Below are positions 62,201 to 64,000 of a DNA stretch of 64,000 nucleotides, piece by piece. The stretch is taken from assembly GCA_030762175.1 (NCBI GenBank), contig JAUJEO010000021.1, positions 310,001-374,000 on the forward strand. Direction: 5' to 3'. The first letter of the stretch is position 1, and every line of letters starts with the position of its first letter. The translations under genes and the position numbers were made by a program. This stretch comes from Metallyticus violacea. Lineage: Eukaryota; Arthropoda; Insecta; Mantodea; Metallyticidae. The notes below the pieces were generated by a model. It worked only from the letters and a program-made list of their open reading frames with translations. It did no database searches and was not told where the DNA came from.

Positions 62201-63290
62201 AGTTTGATAGCCTCAGTAAAGCATATTGTGCGCAAAGAATCTCGAAAAGAAAAAAAATTTTTTTCGAAGATCGGAAACTTCTTTAGAATCACATTTTTTC
62301 GTTTTTATTTGAGATAACTGGTTCTCTTTCATTATACTAGTTTGATAGCCTCAGTAAAGCATATTATGCGCAAAGAATCTCGAAAAGAAAAAAAATTTTT
62401 AGAAGTTTGGAAACTTCGTTAGAATCACTTTTTTTCCGTTCTTATTTGAGATAACAGGTTCTCTTTCATTATACTAGTTTGATAGCCTCAGTAAGGCATA
62501 TTATGCGCAAAGAATCTGGAAAAGAAAAAAAAATTTTTTCGAAGTTTGGAAACTTCGTTAGAATCACTTATTTTCCGTTCTTATTTGAGATAACTGGTTC
62601 TCTTTCATTATACTAGTTTGATAACCTCAGAAAAGCATATTATGCGCAAAGAATCTCGAAAAGAAAAAAGTTTTTTTTCGAAGTTTGGAAACTTCGTTTG
62701 AATATCTTTTCTTCCGTTCTTATTTGAGATAACTGGTTCTCTTTCATTATACTAGTTTGATAGCCTCAGTAGAGCATATTATGCGCAAAGAATCTCGAAA
62801 AGAAAAAAATTTTTTTCGAAGTTAGGAAACTTCGTTACAATCACTTTTTTTCCGTTCTTATTTGAGATAACTGGTTCTCTTTCATTATACTAGTTTGATA
62901 GCCTCACAAAAGCATATTATGCACAAAGAATCTCGAAAAGAAAAAAAATTTTTTTCGAAGTTAGGAAACTTCGTTAGAATCACTTTTTTTCCGTTCTTAT
63001 TTGAGATAACTGGTTCTCTTTCATTATACTAGTTTGATAGCCTCAGTAAAGCATATTATGCACAAAGAATCTCGAAAAGAAAAAAATTTTTTTTCGAAGT
63101 TTGGAAACTTCGTTTGAATCACTTTTTTTCCGTTCTTATTTGAGATAACTGGTTCTCTTTCATTATACTAGTTTTATAGCCTCAGTAAAGGATATTATGC
63201 ACAAAGAATCTCGAAAAGAAAAAAAATTTTTTTCGAAGTTTGGAAACTTCGTCAGAATCACTTTTTTTCCGTTCTTATTTGAGATAACTG
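59219..63290. repeat. Distant duplication K of the 41.2-44.8 kb block
   Basis: From about 59,640 the monomer order matches 41,160-44,830 at an offset of 18,465-18,466 bp (60,120/41,655 and 61,439/42,973). It keeps the five monomers missing from H copy 2 and the three missing from block J. It is therefore closer to H copy 1 than to its immediate neighbours. Confidence 0.8.
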
Positions 63291-64000
63291 GTTCTCTTTC
63301 ATTATACTAGTTTGATAGCCTCAGTAAAGCATATTATGCGCAAAGACTCTGGAAAAGAAAAAAAAATTTTTTCGAAGTTTGGAAACTTCGTTAGAATCAC
63401 TTTTTTTTCCGTTCTTATTTGAGATAACTGGTTCTCTTTCATTATACTAGTTTGATAGCCTCAGAAAAGCATATTATGCGCAAAGAATCTCGAAAAGATA
63501 AAAGTTTTTTTTCGAAGTTTGGAAACTTCGTTTGAATAACTTTTTTTCCGTTCTTATTTGAGATAACTGGTTCTCTTTCATTATACTATTTTGATAGCCT
63601 AAGAAAAGCATATTATGCGCAAAGAATCTCGAAAAGAAAAAAATTTTTTTTCGAAGTTTGGAAACTTCGTTAGAATCACTTTTTTTCCGTTCTTATTTGA
63701 GATAACTGGTTCTCTTTCATTATACTAGTTTGATAGCCTCAGAAAAGCATATTATGCGCAAAGAATCTCGAAAAGAAAAAAAATTTTTTTCGAAGTTTGG
63801 AAACTTCGTTAGAATCACTTTTTTTTCCGTTCTTATTTGAGATAACTGGTTCTCTTTCATTATACTAGTTTGATAGCCTCAGAAAAGCATATTATGCACA
63901 AAGAATCTCGAAAAGAAAAAAATTTTTTTTCGAAGTTTGGAAACTTCTTTAGAATCACTTTTTTTCCGTTTTTATTTGAGATATCTGGTTCTCTTTCATT
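63291..64000. repeat. Domain III satellite, right edge (~5 monomers)
   Basis: Monomers with AAAGACTCTGG, GATAAAAG, CTATTTTGATAGCCTAAG and CTTCTTTAG/ATATCTGG forms follow one another, and the array continues past the window end. No gene is present. Confidence 0.75.

Larger units (their letters stand above)
1..64000. repeat. Satellite DNA array, ~139-bp monomer, ~460 head-to-tail copies
   Basis: The same ~139-bp unit repeats from the first base to the last in a single orientation. The spacing between successive GGAAAC motifs is 139 bp (for example 34,646 to 34,785), with small indels mostly in the A/T tract. A typical monomer is about 30% G+C and has five CpG sites. No unique sequence, mobile element or inverted monomer interrupts the array, and both window ends lie inside it. 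Arrays like this are typical of eukaryotic centromeric or heterochromatic satellites; that placement is inference. I do not recognise the family or species. The plus strand is an arbitrary choice, since no transcription direction is indicated. Confidence 0.97.

Noticed and set aside
1..64000. CRISPR-like regular direct repeats
   Set aside because: There are no unique spacers: the repeated unit fills the whole 139-bp period, and no cas genes are present.
1..64000. tRNA, 5S or Pol III internal promoter origin of the monomer
   Set aside because: I looked for A-box and B-box motifs; the closest string, GGTTCTCTTTC, does not match the B-box GGTTCGANTCC beyond its first five bases, and no cloverleaf can be drawn.
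1..64000. Transposable element or retrotransposon insertion, or inverted monomers
   Set aside because: Reading line by line, every segment aligns to the monomer in the same orientation. No LTRs, terminal inverted repeats, target-site duplications or coding domains appear.
1..64000. Telomeric or simple-sequence repeat
   Set aside because: The period is about 139 bp with complex sequence. The only simple-sequence parts are the A/T block and the T-run inside each monomer.
1..64000. Assembly artefact as an explanation for near-identical blocks
   Set aside because: Not excluded, but not preferred. Copies carry private substitutions and whole-monomer indels (two at 2.2 kb, four at 40.6 kb, five at 45.7 kb, three at 52.2 kb), which is expected of real duplications. 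Read-depth and spanning-read checks would settle it.

Overview
The whole 64,000-base window is one uninterrupted, head-to-tail tandem array of an AT-rich satellite repeat. The monomer is about 139 bp, so the window holds roughly 460 copies. A typical monomer is about 30% G+C (42 of 139 bases counted by hand at 34,646-34,784). I found no protein-coding gene, RNA gene, transposable element, inverted monomer or unique sequence anywhere, and the array runs off both ends. All open reading frames are by-products of the repeat: they recur at multiples of 139 bp, translate to the same few peptides, and mostly need TTG starts. An array of this size and homogeneity points to a eukaryotic chromosome, probably centromeric, pericentromeric or other constitutive heterochromatin. 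The species cannot be named from the sequence.

Each monomer has the same layout: a perfect 18-bp dyad (CGAAGTTT-GG-AAACTTCG), a T-run followed by CCGTTCTTATTTGAGATAAC, an ACTAGT site, GATAGCCTCAG, a short palindrome GCATA-T-TATGC leading into GCGCAAAG, and a run of As followed directly by a run of Ts. The last tract abuts the next dyad at a TTCGAA site.

The array divides into three domains by monomer subfamily. Domain I (1 to about 17.7 kb, returning at 18.3-19.7 kb) carries CAGACAAGC, CCATTCTT, TAAGATTAC and CATAGGT variants. Domain II (about 20.2-31.1 kb) carries CAGTAAAG, TGCACAAAG, TTTAGAACTTTGG and AATTAGATAGCATC variants. Domain III (about 31.1 kb to the end) shares many of these and adds GTCGTTTCAATC, CGAAGTTCGG, GATCGG and AAAATAATTT variants. 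The I/II border is interleaved rather than sharp.

Above the monomer level the window is a patchwork of nested segmental tandem duplications of very different lengths, all close to whole numbers of monomers: about 5,680 bp (41), 4,022 (29), 7,353 (53), 3,745 (27), 3,055 (22), 2,906 (21), 2,220 (16), 1,955 (14), 1,526 (11), 1,383 (10) and 974 (7). Copies differ by a few substitutions plus whole-monomer gains or losses of 1, 2, 3, 4 or 5 units. This is the signature of repeated unequal exchange or replication slippage, not of one fixed higher-order repeat. One 3.6-kb block also recurs 18,466 bp away, not in tandem. No genes work together here; any function would be structural (chromatin, kinetochore or nucleosome phasing) and is inferred, not shown. 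Duplication borders were located by eye from marker variants and are good to about one monomer.
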